Of a stretch of 64,000 nt of DNA, positions 24,642-32,363 are shown piece after piece. A program made the translations under genes and the position numbers. The notes beneath the pieces were generated by a model that did not search any database, was not told the DNA's origin, and saw only the letters and a program-made list of their open reading frames with translations. How positions within the stretch are numbered: position 1 is the stretch's first letter; each line of letters begins with the position of its first letter. The DNA is from Arthrobacter sp. StoSoilB19 (lineage in GTDB: Bacteria > Actinomycetota > Actinomycetes > Actinomycetales > Micrococcaceae). The stretch covers positions 4,278,001-4,342,000 of the forward strand of contig NZ_AP024650.1 in NCBI RefSeq assembly GCF_019977275.1, written 5' to 3'.

Positions 24642-25427
24642 ATGCGGCAGGATCGAAGCCGGCACGCAGCCCCCAGCCGCGGGATGTGGCGGCGCATATG
24701 GCGCCGGTGGAACGCCGGTGACCTGGCAATCCTGTGCTGTGGCGTCCTCGCCTTCGTGTCATTCACCCTCGGCGCTCCCCTGTTCCACCCGGCACCGCCA
24801 CTGGCAATCGGAAATGCCCCCGCTTCGGTTGCCCTCGTTCGTGGCGGCATTCCATCCGCCGCTGGGGCGGCTCCCATTGCGGAGACCGGCCTGCCGGACG
24901 CCGCAGCGGCACCCGACCAGGCAGCGGCAGCCCAGGCTCCTGGCGAAACAGCAACGGAAGCGCCTGCGGGACCGGAGCTTCCGGCGGCGTCCCAGCCGGT
25001 CCGCATCCGCTACCCGTCGGCCGCCTTCGATGTGCCCGTCCACCCGCTGGACCTGGACAGTGGGGCCCAATACAGCCGGACCATTGAACCTCCCGCCACC
25101 AAGGACGGCTACTGGCTCACGCCCTTCGGGGTTCCGGGCAAGGGCTCCGGCAACACCACCTACGTGATTGGCCACAGTTGGGACGGCGCGGATGCTCCCT
25201 TCAACCACCTCAGTTCGGCGGCGGCCGTTGGCGACCGCCTGGAGGTGGAAACAGTGGCGGGAACCATCAGCTACCGGGTGGACAGCGTCACGACCTACCT
25301 GAAGTCCAGCCTCAAGGACAGCCCCGTCTGGGACATGGTGCCCAACCGGCTGGTCCTCATCAGCTGCTACACCGAGGATCCGTGGGGCAAGAACGTGGTG
25401 GTCACGGCATATCCCAGCCTTCCCTAG
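24642..25427 (+). CDS. Class F sortase
   Basis: This 261-aa membrane-anchored transpeptidase has a basic N-terminus, one transmembrane helix (about 26-48, DLAILCCGVLAFVSFTLG) and an Ala/Pro-rich spacer to about 120. The sortase barrel carries His178 in TYVIGHSW and Cys242 in LVLISCYTED. Class F enzymes normally supply an Arg after the Cys; here the equivalent segment is WGKNVVVTAYP with Lys250 and no nearby Arg. ATG 24642 follows GAGGAG. It would anchor the adjacent repeat protein. Function is inferred from family and neighbourhood. Confidence 0.85.
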   Translation: MRQDRSRHAAPSRGMWRRIWRRWNAGDLAILCCGVLAFVSFTLGAPLFHPAPPLAIGNAPASVALVRGGIPSAAGAAPIAETGLPDAAAAPDQAAAAQAPGETATEAPAGPELPAASQPVRIRYPSAAFDVPVHPLDLDSGAQYSRTIEPPATKDGYWLTPFGVPGKGSGNTTYVIGHSWDGADAPFNHLSSAAAVGDRLEVETVAGTISYRVDSVTTYLKSSLKDSPVWDMVPNRLVLISCYTEDPWGKNVVVTAYPSLP

Positions 25428-25506
25428 GCCTCCGGGCCCGCACTCCGGAAGTTTGACGGGCCGAACGAACCTGTTCATGCAGCCGGTGCGGGCGGACAAT
25501 TGCAGC

Positions 25507-26019
25507 ATGACATGGGAAAACTTCGACGGCGCTCCGCTGCTGACGGGAATCATGCCCAAACAGCACCCGGAGGTACTCCAGACCGCAGCCTCCCTGGCAG
25601 CCCGGTTGTCGGCGCCATTGGTCTGCGCGTACGTGGACGAAGCCAGCTACCTGGTGGAATGGGACCCGGCCCGCTCCGCCCACCGGCTTTCCCTGCACCC
25701 GGACGCAGATGACGACATGCTGGCGCTGACAACGGAGTTGAAGGCACAGGTCCAGGCTGCGGCGGACAAGGTGCCTTCCGACGGCGGGCCCCTGCAGTGG
25801 TCCTTCCGCACCCTTTCAGGCGATCCCGCACGGGCGCTGGCGCAACTGGCCGCCGAACTGGATGCCCCGGTCATCATCGTGGGCACCTCCGAGCGCGGCT
25901 TCACGCACCGGCTCTCGGAGGCACTCAACGGATCGGTCGGGCAGTGGCTAAGCCACCACCAAAGCCGCCCCGTGCTTGTGGTTCCATACCGGATGCCGGC
26001 CCATGAGGACAGGCCCTGA
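25507..26019 (+). CDS. Universal stress protein (UspA family)
   Basis: This 170-aa single Usp-domain protein has the C-terminal nucleotide-binding loop VIIVGTSERGFTHRLSEAL followed by NGSVGQWL and RPVLVVPY, as in ATP-binding UspA proteins. The N-terminal strand PLLTGIMPKQHPEVL lacks the usual DxS, so it is a variant. ATG 25507 is chosen over upstream starts because the domain starts directly afterwards. There is no ribosome site, but GACAAT six bases before the ATG could be a -10 of a leaderless mRNA. A terminator follows 155 bp downstream. Confidence 0.82.
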   Translation: MTWENFDGAPLLTGIMPKQHPEVLQTAASLAARLSAPLVCAYVDEASYLVEWDPARSAHRLSLHPDADDDMLALTTELKAQVQAAADKVPSDGGPLQWSFRTLSGDPARALAQLAAELDAPVIIVGTSERGFTHRLSEALNGSVGQWLSHHQSRPVLVVPYRMPAHEDRP

Positions 26020-26220
26020 GCGGCGGATACCGGGGAAAATACGCCTGGAAATGGCGGGCTTAAAGTAAAGCGAAAGTACTTATTCGTGGTGCTGGCGCGC
26101 TGCCCGTACCTGCCAGTAAGCTGATTCAAGCAAGGCCGATCCACACGAGTGGAAGCCGGATTTGCCCAAAAGCTGCTCCGGAGTGCGTATCCCCCAATAA
26201 CGCACTCCGGAGCTTTTTTT
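26020..26220 (+). other. Non-coding stretch with strong intrinsic terminator; possible small RNA
   Basis: No credible ORF is seen between the Usp stop and the CsoR operators. The stretch contains short inverted repeats (CTGGC...GCCAG; CCAC-ACGA-GTGG) and ends with a classical terminator. The 155-bp distance from the usp stop to the hairpin is longer than needed for a simple 3' end, so either a long 3' UTR or an independent small RNA is possible. Confidence 0.35.
26175..26220 (+). terminator. Rho-independent terminator with U-tract
   Basis: Perfect 14-bp arms (26175-26188 and 26200-26213) surround the loop ATCCCCCAATA and are followed by seven T residues (26214-26220). This is the most textbook terminator in the window. 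Confidence 0.9.
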
Positions 26221-26265
26221 GTGCCCGGGATAATGTCCCACGGACGGGTGGGAAGAGTTCCCGGA

Positions 26266-26306
26266 TACCCCTAGGGGGTACTTGCGCTCATACCCCCAAG
26301 GGGTAT
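26266..26306. promoter_or_regulatory. Two CsoR-type operators
   Basis: TACCCCTAGGGGGTA (26266-26280) and ATACCCCCAAGGGGTAT (26290-26306) are pseudo-palindromic C/G tracts flanked by TA, the known form of CsoR operators. They lie 12 to 52 bp before csoR and should make the operon copper-inducible. Confidence 0.85.
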
Positions 26307-26317
26307 AGGTTGGCTTC

Positions 26318-26701
26318 ATGAACGCTATCGAAGAAGCCGTTGCGGCGGTAGCAGCCGCACCACCGGCCGCGGAGTCCGGCGTTGCAGCCCAACACGGTTA
26401 CGCAGCCCAGCACGGTTACACGGAAAACAAGGACGCGTACCTTCGCCGCCTGAAGCGCATTGAGGGGCAGGTCCGGGGCATTGCCCGGATGGTGGATGAG
26501 GACAAGTACTGCATCGATATCCTCACGCAGGTTGCCGCCGTCACCAAGGCCCTGCACGCCGTCAGCCTGGGGCTGGTTGAGGAACACATCGGCCACTGCG
26601 TGGTGGGTGCAGCCTCCGAGCCGGACCCGGCAGCACGCGCTGAAGCCATCGATGCCAAAGTCAAGGAAGCCGCCGACGCCATCGGCCGACTGCTTCGCTG
26701 A
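26318..26701 (+). CDS. csoR: Copper-sensing transcriptional repressor CsoR
   Basis: This 127-aa CsoR/RcnR-family (DUF156) all-helical repressor is released from DNA by Cu(I). The Cu ligand set is present: Cys in DEDKYCIDIL, His in KALHAVSLG, Cys in HIGHCVVG. The helix 1 basic stretch YLRRLKRIEGQVRGI contacts DNA. The N-terminal about 37 residues before this are extra, including a tandem AAQHGYAAQHGY. It is first in a csoR-copZ-copA operon and lies behind two matching operators. The ribosome site is modest (AGGTTGG). Confidence 0.93.
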   Translation: MNAIEEAVAAVAAAPPAAESGVAAQHGYAAQHGYTENKDAYLRRLKRIEGQVRGIARMVDEDKYCIDILTQVAAVTKALHAVSLGLVEEHIGHCVVGAASEPDPAARAEAIDAKVKEAADAIGRLLR

Positions 26702-26757
26702 CACCCACCAACACACCCGGAACCCGGCCACCGCCGGCCCAACTGAAGGAGCAAGCC

Positions 26758-26997
26758 ATGAGCACCACCTCCCCCACCACCACGACCATCAGCGTCTCCG
26801 GCATGACCTGCGGGCACTGCGTGTCGGCCGTCAGTGAAGAACTTGAAGCCCTCGAAGGCGTTGAAGAGGTCACCGTCGACCTGAACGCCGGCGGGGTCTC
26901 CACCGTGACCATCACCTCAAGCAAGGAACTCCCACCCTCCGACATCGGGGAGGCCGTCGCTGAGGCGGGCTACCTGGTAGTCGCCAACGAGGCCTAG
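26758..26997 (+). CDS. copZ: Copper chaperone, heavy-metal-associated domain protein
   Basis: This 79-aa single HMA domain has the Cu(I)-binding motif GMTCGHC (residues about 15-21), followed by the ferredoxin-like fold expected of CopZ/Atx1. It passes Cu(I) to the ATPase encoded 26 bp downstream. GAAGGAG precedes the ATG by 7 nt. It is part of the csoR operon. Confidence 0.93.
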   Translation: MSTTSPTTTTISVSGMTCGHCVSAVSEELEALEGVEEVTVDLNAGGVSTVTITSSKELPPSDIGEAVAEAGYLVVANEA

Positions 26998-27023
26998 AAA
27001 CCCCTACACCGCGGAAAGCCGAC

Positions 27024-29324
27024 ATGAGCCACCAGGAACTGCTCCACCCACCGGGTACCCGGATCGTCGAACTGGACATCGAGGGGATGACCTGCGCGTC
27101 CTGCGTCAACCGGGTGGAGAAGAAGCTCGGCAAGCTCGACGGTGTGGCGGCCACCGTCAACCTGCCGCTGGAGTCGGCCTACGTGACGGTCCCCGAGGGC
27201 ATCACCGACGAACAGCTCACGTCAACGGTCGAGGCAGCCGGGTACAAGGCGAGGGTCCGCCACCGCAGCACTACTGGTGCGGGGGCGCGGCCGGTGGACC
27301 CGTCTGCTGAGGTCCACGCTTCGAGTCTCCGCCCGCGCCTGGCCGCCGCTGCGGTGCTGACAGTCCCGGTGTTTTTGGTCAGCATGGTTCCGGCGTTCCA
27401 GTTCCCGCACTGGGGCTGGGTGGCAGCGGTCCTGGCGCTGCCGGTGGTCACGTGGGCGGCGTGGCCCTTCCACCAGGCCGCAGCAGTCAATGCCCGCCAT
27501 CTCGCCTCCACCATGGACACCCTGGTGTCGCTCGGCGTGGCCGCCGCCTACTCCTTCTCCGCCTGGCAGCTGCTGGCGGACCCGCGCATGACGGAGCATC
27601 CCGGCATGGAAGGCATGTCCGGCGGCCTGTACTTCGAGGTGGCCGCGGTGGTCACCACCTTCCTTCTCCTGGGCCGGTACCTGGAGGCCAATGCCAAGCA
27701 AAAGGCCGGCGACGCCCTCCAGGCCCTGCTGAACCTGGGCGCCAAGGACGCCACCGTCCTGCGCGGCGGCCGGGAAGAGAAAATTCCCGCGGACGGTCTG
27801 CAGGTGGGCGACGTCCTGGTGGTAAGGCCGGGTGAAAAGATCGCCACCGACGGTGTGGTGGTGGACGGCGCCTCCGCGGTGGACGCCTCCCTGGTCACGG
27901 GTGAGTCCGTCCCCGTCGAGGTGGGGCCGGACAGCCGCGTTACGGGTGCCACCATCAACACCTCCGGCCGCCTGCTGGTCAGGGCAACCCGGGTCGGCTC
28001 CGAAACCACACTGGCCCAGATGGCGCGCCTGGTGTCGCAGGCCCAGACCGGCAAGGCCCCCATCGCGCGGCTCGCCGACCGCATCAGCGCCGTCTTCGTA
28101 CCGGTGGTCCTGGCCATCGCCGCCCTGACGTTCGTGCTCTGGCTCCTCGTCGCAGGCCCGGGCGCCGACGGCAGCCACCTGCGGCAGGCGTTCACGGCCG
28201 CCGTCGCAGTGCTGGTGATCGCCTGCCCCTGCGCGCTGGGCCTGGCCACTCCGGTGGGCCTGCTGACCGGAACCGGACGCGGCGCACAGCTGGGCATCCT
28301 GATCAAGGGCCCCCAGGTCCTGGAGGACACCCGCACCGTGGACACCATCCTGCTGGACAAGACGGGGACGGTCACCACCGGCGCCCTGGCCGTGGATGCC
28401 ACGGCCGCGTTCCCCGGCTTCCAGGACCGGGATGTCCTCCGGCTGGCCGGAGCCGTTGAGGCCGCCAGCGAGCACCCGGTTGCGCACGCCATTGCGGCAG
28501 CAGCAGTTTCCGCCGCACGCCTGGCGCCCGCAGGGGACGACGGCGGCACCTCGCCTTCAGTGCACCTGCCGCCAGTCCAGGGGTTCAGTTCCGCCCCGGG
28601 TGGCGGAGTGTCGGGCACCGTCGAAGGCAGCCACGTGATGGCCGGGCGGAGCAGCTGGCTGCAGCAGAACGGCATTGCCCTGGACGGCGGCCAGCAGGCG
28701 CAGTTGGCTGCTGCAGAGGAAGGCGGCGCCACGGCCATCTGCGTGGCAGTGGATGGCACGCCCGCCGGCATCATCAGCCTCAGGGACAGCGTCAAGGAAG
28801 GGTCCGCCGCAGCGGTCGCCCGGCTTAAGGCGCTGGGCCTGCGGCCCATCCTGCTGACCGGCGACAATGCCGCCGTCGCCGCCCAGGTGGCTGCCGCCGT
28901 CGGCATCGCCGCGGATGACGTCCATGCAGGCGTCCTGCCGGAAGGGAAGGTGGCAGCAGTCCGGGAGCTCCAGGCGGACGGGGCCACGGTGGCCATGGCC
29001 GGGGACGGCGTCAATGATGCCGCGGCGCTTGCGCAGGCGGATCTCGGGATTGCGATGGGCTCAGGGACCGATGTGGCCATCGAAGCCGCGGACCTGACGG
29101 TGATGGGGAACGACCTCGCCCAGGTGGCCCAGGCCATCGAACTGTCCCGGAAGACCCTGGGCACCATCAAGACCAACCTGTTCTGGGCGTTCTTCTACAA
29201 CGCCGTGGGGATCCCGGTGGCCGCCCTGGGGCTGCTCAACCCCATGATCGCAGGAGCTGCCATGGCTGCCAGCTCGGTGCTGGTGGTGGCCAACTCTCTG
29301 CGGCTGCGCAGCTTCGGCAAGTAG
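27024..29324 (+). CDS. copA: Copper-exporting P1B-type ATPase
   Basis: This 766-aa ATPase pumps Cu(I) out of the cytosol. It has one N-terminal HMA domain (GMTCASC, about residues 19-25) and about eight transmembrane helices, including the CPC metal site in VIACPCALGLATP. The actuator motif VTGESVPVEV, the phosphorylation motif DKTGTVTTGA, EHPVAHA in the N-domain, and MAGDGVNDAAAL complete a functional enzyme. It is last in the copper operon and convergent with the DUF2277 gene. Confidence 0.95.
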   Translation: MSHQELLHPPGTRIVELDIEGMTCASCVNRVEKKLGKLDGVAATVNLPLESAYVTVPEGITDEQLTSTVEAAGYKARVRHRSTTGAGARPVDPSAEVHASSLRPRLAAAAVLTVPVFLVSMVPAFQFPHWGWVAAVLALPVVTWAAWPFHQAAAVNARHLASTMDTLVSLGVAAAYSFSAWQLLADPRMTEHPGMEGMSGGLYFEVAAVVTTFLLLGRYLEANAKQKAGDALQALLNLGAKDATVLRGGREEKIPADGLQVGDVLVVRPGEKIATDGVVVDGASAVDASLVTGESVPVEVGPDSRVTGATINTSGRLLVRATRVGSETTLAQMARLVSQAQTGKAPIARLADRISAVFVPVVLAIAALTFVLWLLVAGPGADGSHLRQAFTAAVAVLVIACPCALGLATPVGLLTGTGRGAQLGILIKGPQVLEDTRTVDTILLDKTGTVTTGALAVDATAAFPGFQDRDVLRLAGAVEAASEHPVAHAIAAAAVSAARLAPAGDDGGTSPSVHLPPVQGFSSAPGGGVSGTVEGSHVMAGRSSWLQQNGIALDGGQQAQLAAAEEGGATAICVAVDGTPAGIISLRDSVKEGSAAAVARLKALGLRPILLTGDNAAVAAQVAAAVGIAADDVHAGVLPEGKVAAVRELQADGATVAMAGDGVNDAAALAQADLGIAMGSGTDVAIEAADLTVMGNDLAQVAQAIELSRKTLGTIKTNLFWAFFYNAVGIPVAALGLLNPMIAGAAMAASSVLVVANSLRLRSFGK

Positions 29325-29334
29325 CAGCGCAGGC

Positions 29335-29607
29335 TCAGGCCGCGCCGTAACGGACCGCGGCGCGCGCCCTGGCCTTGGCCGCTTCGGCCTCCCGGTCCTT
29401 CGGCGGCGCCTGCGTCACCAGGGAATCCAGCAGGTGCTGCGTGATGTGGGCTATCTGGTGCACGGCCTCATCAAAGGCCTCCTGGTTGGCCTTGGACGGT
29501 TTGGTGCTGCCGCTGACTTTGCGGACATACTGCAGCGCCGCCGCGTGCACTTCCTCGGAGGTGGCGTGCGGCTCAAAGTTGTGAAGGGTTCGGATATTCC
29601 GGCACAT
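29335..29607 (-). CDS. DUF2277 domain-containing protein
   Basis: This 90-aa protein begins MCRNIRTLHNFEPHAT and contains AALQYVRKVSGSTKPS, the conserved core of DUF2277, a small actinobacterial/proteobacterial family without known function. It is soluble and helical, with an Ala/Lys-rich tail. The start at 29607 has no ribosome site. TAGCAT exactly six bases upstream would place the transcript start on the ATG (leaderless). It is convergent with copA (10-bp gap). Confidence 0.85.
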   Translation of the reverse strand: MCRNIRTLHNFEPHATSEEVHAAALQYVRKVSGSTKPSKANQEAFDEAVHQIAHITQHLLDSLVTQAPPKDREAEAAKARARAAVRYGAA

Positions 29608-29817
29608 ACCGCCATGCTAGGCTCTTCCAACGCCTGGGATCGACCCCTTTTCATGGTCCCTACCCGGCGTCCATGGGGAGCCCGGCATGGGCAGGGCTGC
29701 CCATCGACACTGTTTTGGGGGCCGGGATAGGTTTGAGGCAATGGATCTTCCGGATGAGCCGGGGGGCCACTGGGGAGCCGATCTGGTTCGGATCCACGAC
29801 CTAACAAGGAGAAACTG

Positions 29818-30081
29818 ATGGCTATTTGGGGTGCAGACGTTGAGCAGCTTCGCCAGCTCGGCAGCAAGCTTCAGGCAGGGGCGTCCGAGATCGAGACGCA
29901 GAAGTCCACTCTCACCAAGGTCCTGAGCGGCACTGACTGGAAGGGCCCGGACGCTGATAAGTTCCGCCAGGAGTGGTCCGGAACCCACACCACCATGCTT
30001 ACCAAGGTTGCCGAGGCGCTGAAGGAAGCCGGCGCGCAGGCCAAGCGCAACGCCGAGCAGCAGAGCCAGGCATCGAACTAG
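29818..30081 (+). CDS. WXG100-family (ESAT-6-like) protein
   Basis: This 87-aa helical-hairpin protein has the WxG motif in the mid-turn (SGTDWKGPDADKF) and is typical of ESX/type VII secretion substrates. It begins MAIWGADVEQLRQLGSKLQAGA. GGAG lies upstream of ATG 29818. No EccC, EccB, EccD, PE/PPE or LXG gene is in the window, so the secretion machine must be elsewhere or the protein acts alone. It is monocistronic with its own terminator. Confidence 0.88.
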   Translation: MAIWGADVEQLRQLGSKLQAGASEIETQKSTLTKVLSGTDWKGPDADKFRQEWSGTHTTMLTKVAEALKEAGAQAKRNAEQQSQASN

Positions 30082-30104
30082 GCTTATCGCCGCATTCCGG
30101 CAAG

Positions 30105-30138
30105 GGGCAGGGACACCAGGTGGTGTCCCTGCCCTTTT
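30105..30138 (+). terminator. Terminator after WXG100 gene
   Basis: 13-bp arms (30105-30117 and 30122-30134) with the four-base loop AGGT are followed by TTTT, 24 bp after the stop codon. It also faces the convergent EamA gene. Confidence 0.85.
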
Positions 30139-30183
30139 GTGTTGGCGTGCGACGCCGGTGCCCGGCTTACGGGACCTGCGCTC

Positions 30184-31230
30184 CTAAGGGACAGGCTCGA
30201 CGTCGTTCGCGTGCTCAAGCGGTGACGCCGGCACCTGGGTGCCCTTTCCGCCGTCGTAAGGAGCAATGGTGGCGGGGGAACGCAGCTCGTCGAGCCTTAC
30301 CAGGATGACCCCGCCGACGATCAGCACCCCGCCCAGGAGTTGGATGGTGCCCGGCAGTTCCCCAAGCAGCAGCCACGCCCAGACCACGGCGAAGAGGACC
30401 TCGGTGAGCGACACGAAGGACGCCACCTTGGAACCGAGGGCCCGGGCCGCCATGACGCCCGAGACGTACGCCAACACGGTGGCCAGCACCACCAGCCCGG
30501 CAAGCGGCACCCACCACGGCGTAAGCCATGGGCCCAGGGTGGTGTCCGCAGTGCTGAAGGCCATGGGCAGCAGGCCCGTGGCGGCAGCGAGCCACATGGC
30601 GGCCGCACCCACCAGCAGGCCGCCGGCAGCCAGCACGATGGGCGGCAGCGTGTCATTTTCCTTTGCCGTGATGAAGAAGTAGATGGCCAGGCAGACCGCG
30701 GCAGCCATGCCCCACAGCACCCCCACCAGGTCAACCTTCACGGCTCCGGTGAGGTCAAGGACCAGTACCAGCCCGGCCAGCGACAGCAGCGTCCCGCCGG
30801 CCGTGAGGACGCGCGGGCGGCGTCGGCTGGCGGCCCAGAGCCACAGGACGATGATCACCGGGGCCAGGTACTCCAGCAGGAGCGCGACGCCCACGGAGAG
30901 CAGGGCCACTGCGTTGAAGTAGAACAACTGGCATGCCGCCACCCCGATGAGTCCGAACAGCATGATGGTGAGCCAGTTGTCCTTCAACTGGCTCCAGCGG
31001 CCCCTAAGCGCCCACGCCGCGGGCAGGGCAAGGATCAGGGCAGCTCCCGTCAGGCGGGCAGTCACGGCCGCCCCCGGGGACCAGCCGGTTTCCAGCAGCG
31101 ACTTGGCGAAGGATCCGGACAGGCCAAAGACGGCGGAGGAGAACATCGCGACGCCGAGCCCGGAGGCCTGGAAGCCGGGACGCCTGGGGGACAGTTCCGG
31201 GGTGGGGGTGTGGTTTTGGGCGGCAGGCAC
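30184..31230 (-). CDS. EamA/DMT-family transporter
   Basis: This 348-aa drug/metabolite transporter has two EamA repeats (about 30-160 and 175-315) and ten hydrophobic segments. Landmarks are SSAVFGLSGSFAKSLLETGW, LLEYLAPVIIVLW and the second-half LTEVLFAVVWAWLLLGE. The N- and C-terminal tails are hydrophilic. The GTG start at 31230 is supported by AGGAGG five bases away. It is divergent from the CGNR protein gene, which may regulate it. The substrate is unknown (amino acids or other metabolites in the family). Confidence 0.85.
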   Translation of the reverse strand: MPAAQNHTPTPELSPRRPGFQASGLGVAMFSSAVFGLSGSFAKSLLETGWSPGAAVTARLTGAALILALPAAWALRGRWSQLKDNWLTIMLFGLIGVAACQLFYFNAVALLSVGVALLLEYLAPVIIVLWLWAASRRRPRVLTAGGTLLSLAGLVLVLDLTGAVKVDLVGVLWGMAAAVCLAIYFFITAKENDTLPPIVLAAGGLLVGAAAMWLAAATGLLPMAFSTADTTLGPWLTPWWVPLAGLVVLATVLAYVSGVMAARALGSKVASFVSLTEVLFAVVWAWLLLGELPGTIQLLGGVLIVGGVILVRLDELRSPATIAPYDGGKGTQVPASPLEHANDVEPVP

Positions 31231-31301
31231 CGTTGCCTCCTGTCAGGAGTAAAGTGGGGTAATGCTCATGACACTACGCTCAGGCGCTGTAAGGAGTCAA
31301 C

Positions 31302-31847
31302 ATGGTTTTCGCCCCTGACACTGAAGTGGCGCTGCGGACGGTGGTGAACCTCATCAACACGGCCGCGAACGGCAGGGAAGGCCTGGCCTCCGTTGCGGAC
31401 CTGGACAGCTTCCTGGCCGCGGAGGGTTTTTCCGGCTCCCGGAACCGGGACGCTGCGGAATTGGAAAGCGTGCGGCAGTTGCGCCGTGAACTGTCCGCGG
31501 TATGGACGGCCGGTGAGGACGCCGCCGTGGAAACCGTCAACCGGCTGCTGCGGGACGCCAACGCGCTGCCGCAGCTGATGAAGCACGACGGATGGGACTG
31601 GCACCTTCATGCCACGGCGCCCGAGGCACCCCTTGCCGACCGGATGAGCACCGAAGCGGCCATGGCCCTGGCTGATGTGATCCGCAGCAAGGAGATGGAC
31701 AGGCTGCGGATGTGTGAGTCAGAGGACTGCGATGCCGCCGTGCTGGACCTGAGCCGCAACCGGTCCAAGAGGTACTGCGATACCGGCAACTGTGCCAACC
31801 GTGCGCATGTTGCTGCTTACCGGGCCCGCCAGGCTGCTGCGGGGTAG
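31302..31847 (+). CDS. CGNR zinc-finger domain protein (ABATE-type regulator)
   Basis: This 181-aa protein has an N-terminal ABATE domain (stress-induced regulator fold, about 1-110) and a C-terminal zinc finger in which RMCESEDCDAAVLDLSRNR and RYCDTGNCANRAHVAAYR supply cysteines. The signature reads GNCANR rather than CGNR, with flanking residues conserved. Such proteins are presumed DNA-binding regulators. AAGGAG precedes ATG 31302. Divergent placement from the EamA exporter (71-bp gap) is a classic regulator-transporter arrangement. Confidence 0.85.
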   Translation: MVFAPDTEVALRTVVNLINTAANGREGLASVADLDSFLAAEGFSGSRNRDAAELESVRQLRRELSAVWTAGEDAAVETVNRLLRDANALPQLMKHDGWDWHLHATAPEAPLADRMSTEAAMALADVIRSKEMDRLRMCESEDCDAAVLDLSRNRSKRYCDTGNCANRAHVAAYRARQAAAG

Positions 31848-31886
31848 GGATTTTCCCGCGCTTTGTCCGGCTGCCGCCGGTAACGG

Positions 31887-32264
31887 CTAGCGCTGGGGAG
31901 TTTCGTCAGTGCCATCGCCGGATGCCGGCGGGTTCTGGTTGCCGGGAGCTCCGAAGCCATGGCTTGGCCCTGCGTGCGGGGATCCTTTGGGCGCCGAACT
32001 CAGGTTCACCCCTGATCCCTTGCCCAGGTGTTCGGCGTTCTCCTTGTAGCTCATGGACAGCATTGCGGCGATCACCAGGGTGGCGATGAAGGCGATGCCG
32101 GCTGCGGTGAACGCGAGGTCGAACCGGGGTGCACGTGCGCTTCCACCGGAGGCGAAGATCAACACTGCCACGAAGGCGACGACGGCCCAGAATGCCGAAA
32201 ACATCAGCGGCCCCTTCACCGAGGTCCGCAGCTTGCGCGGTTTTCCTTGATGCTGGTCAGCCAC
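31887..32264 (-). CDS. Small membrane protein, hypothetical
   Basis: This 125-aa protein has a basic N-terminus, two transmembrane helices (about 20-42 and 55-78) and a Gly/Pro/Ser-rich hydrophilic C-terminal tail. The family was not recognised, though similar two-TM proteins are common in Micrococcaceae. GTG 32264 is chosen for the GGGAGG seven bases upstream; the longer frame has none. It is tandem with the membrane-protein gene at 32364 on the same strand, 99 bp apart. Confidence 0.65.
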   Translation of the reverse strand: MADQHQGKPRKLRTSVKGPLMFSAFWAVVAFVAVLIFASGGSARAPRFDLAFTAAGIAFIATLVIAAMLSMSYKENAEHLGKGSGVNLSSAPKGSPHAGPSHGFGAPGNQNPPASGDGTDETPQR

Positions 32265-32363
32265 GGTGGTTCCTCCCTGCGGGCGGCGCACGGCCGGCCC
32301 GGTTTACGAATTGCGGTGTCGCACCGAATTTTCTACAGAAAGTAGAAGGGCGCTCCCCCTAGT

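Noticed and set aside
23634..24665. Minus-strand Ala/Val/Pro-rich frames opposite the Gly/Asn repeats
   Set aside because: Reverse reading of GGC/AAC repeats gives long open frames automatically. The plus strand has signal peptide, anchor and ribosome site.
26020..26220. 6C-type small RNA
   Set aside because: Only one C-rich hairpin loop (five C) is present. The second required C-loop stem was not seen.
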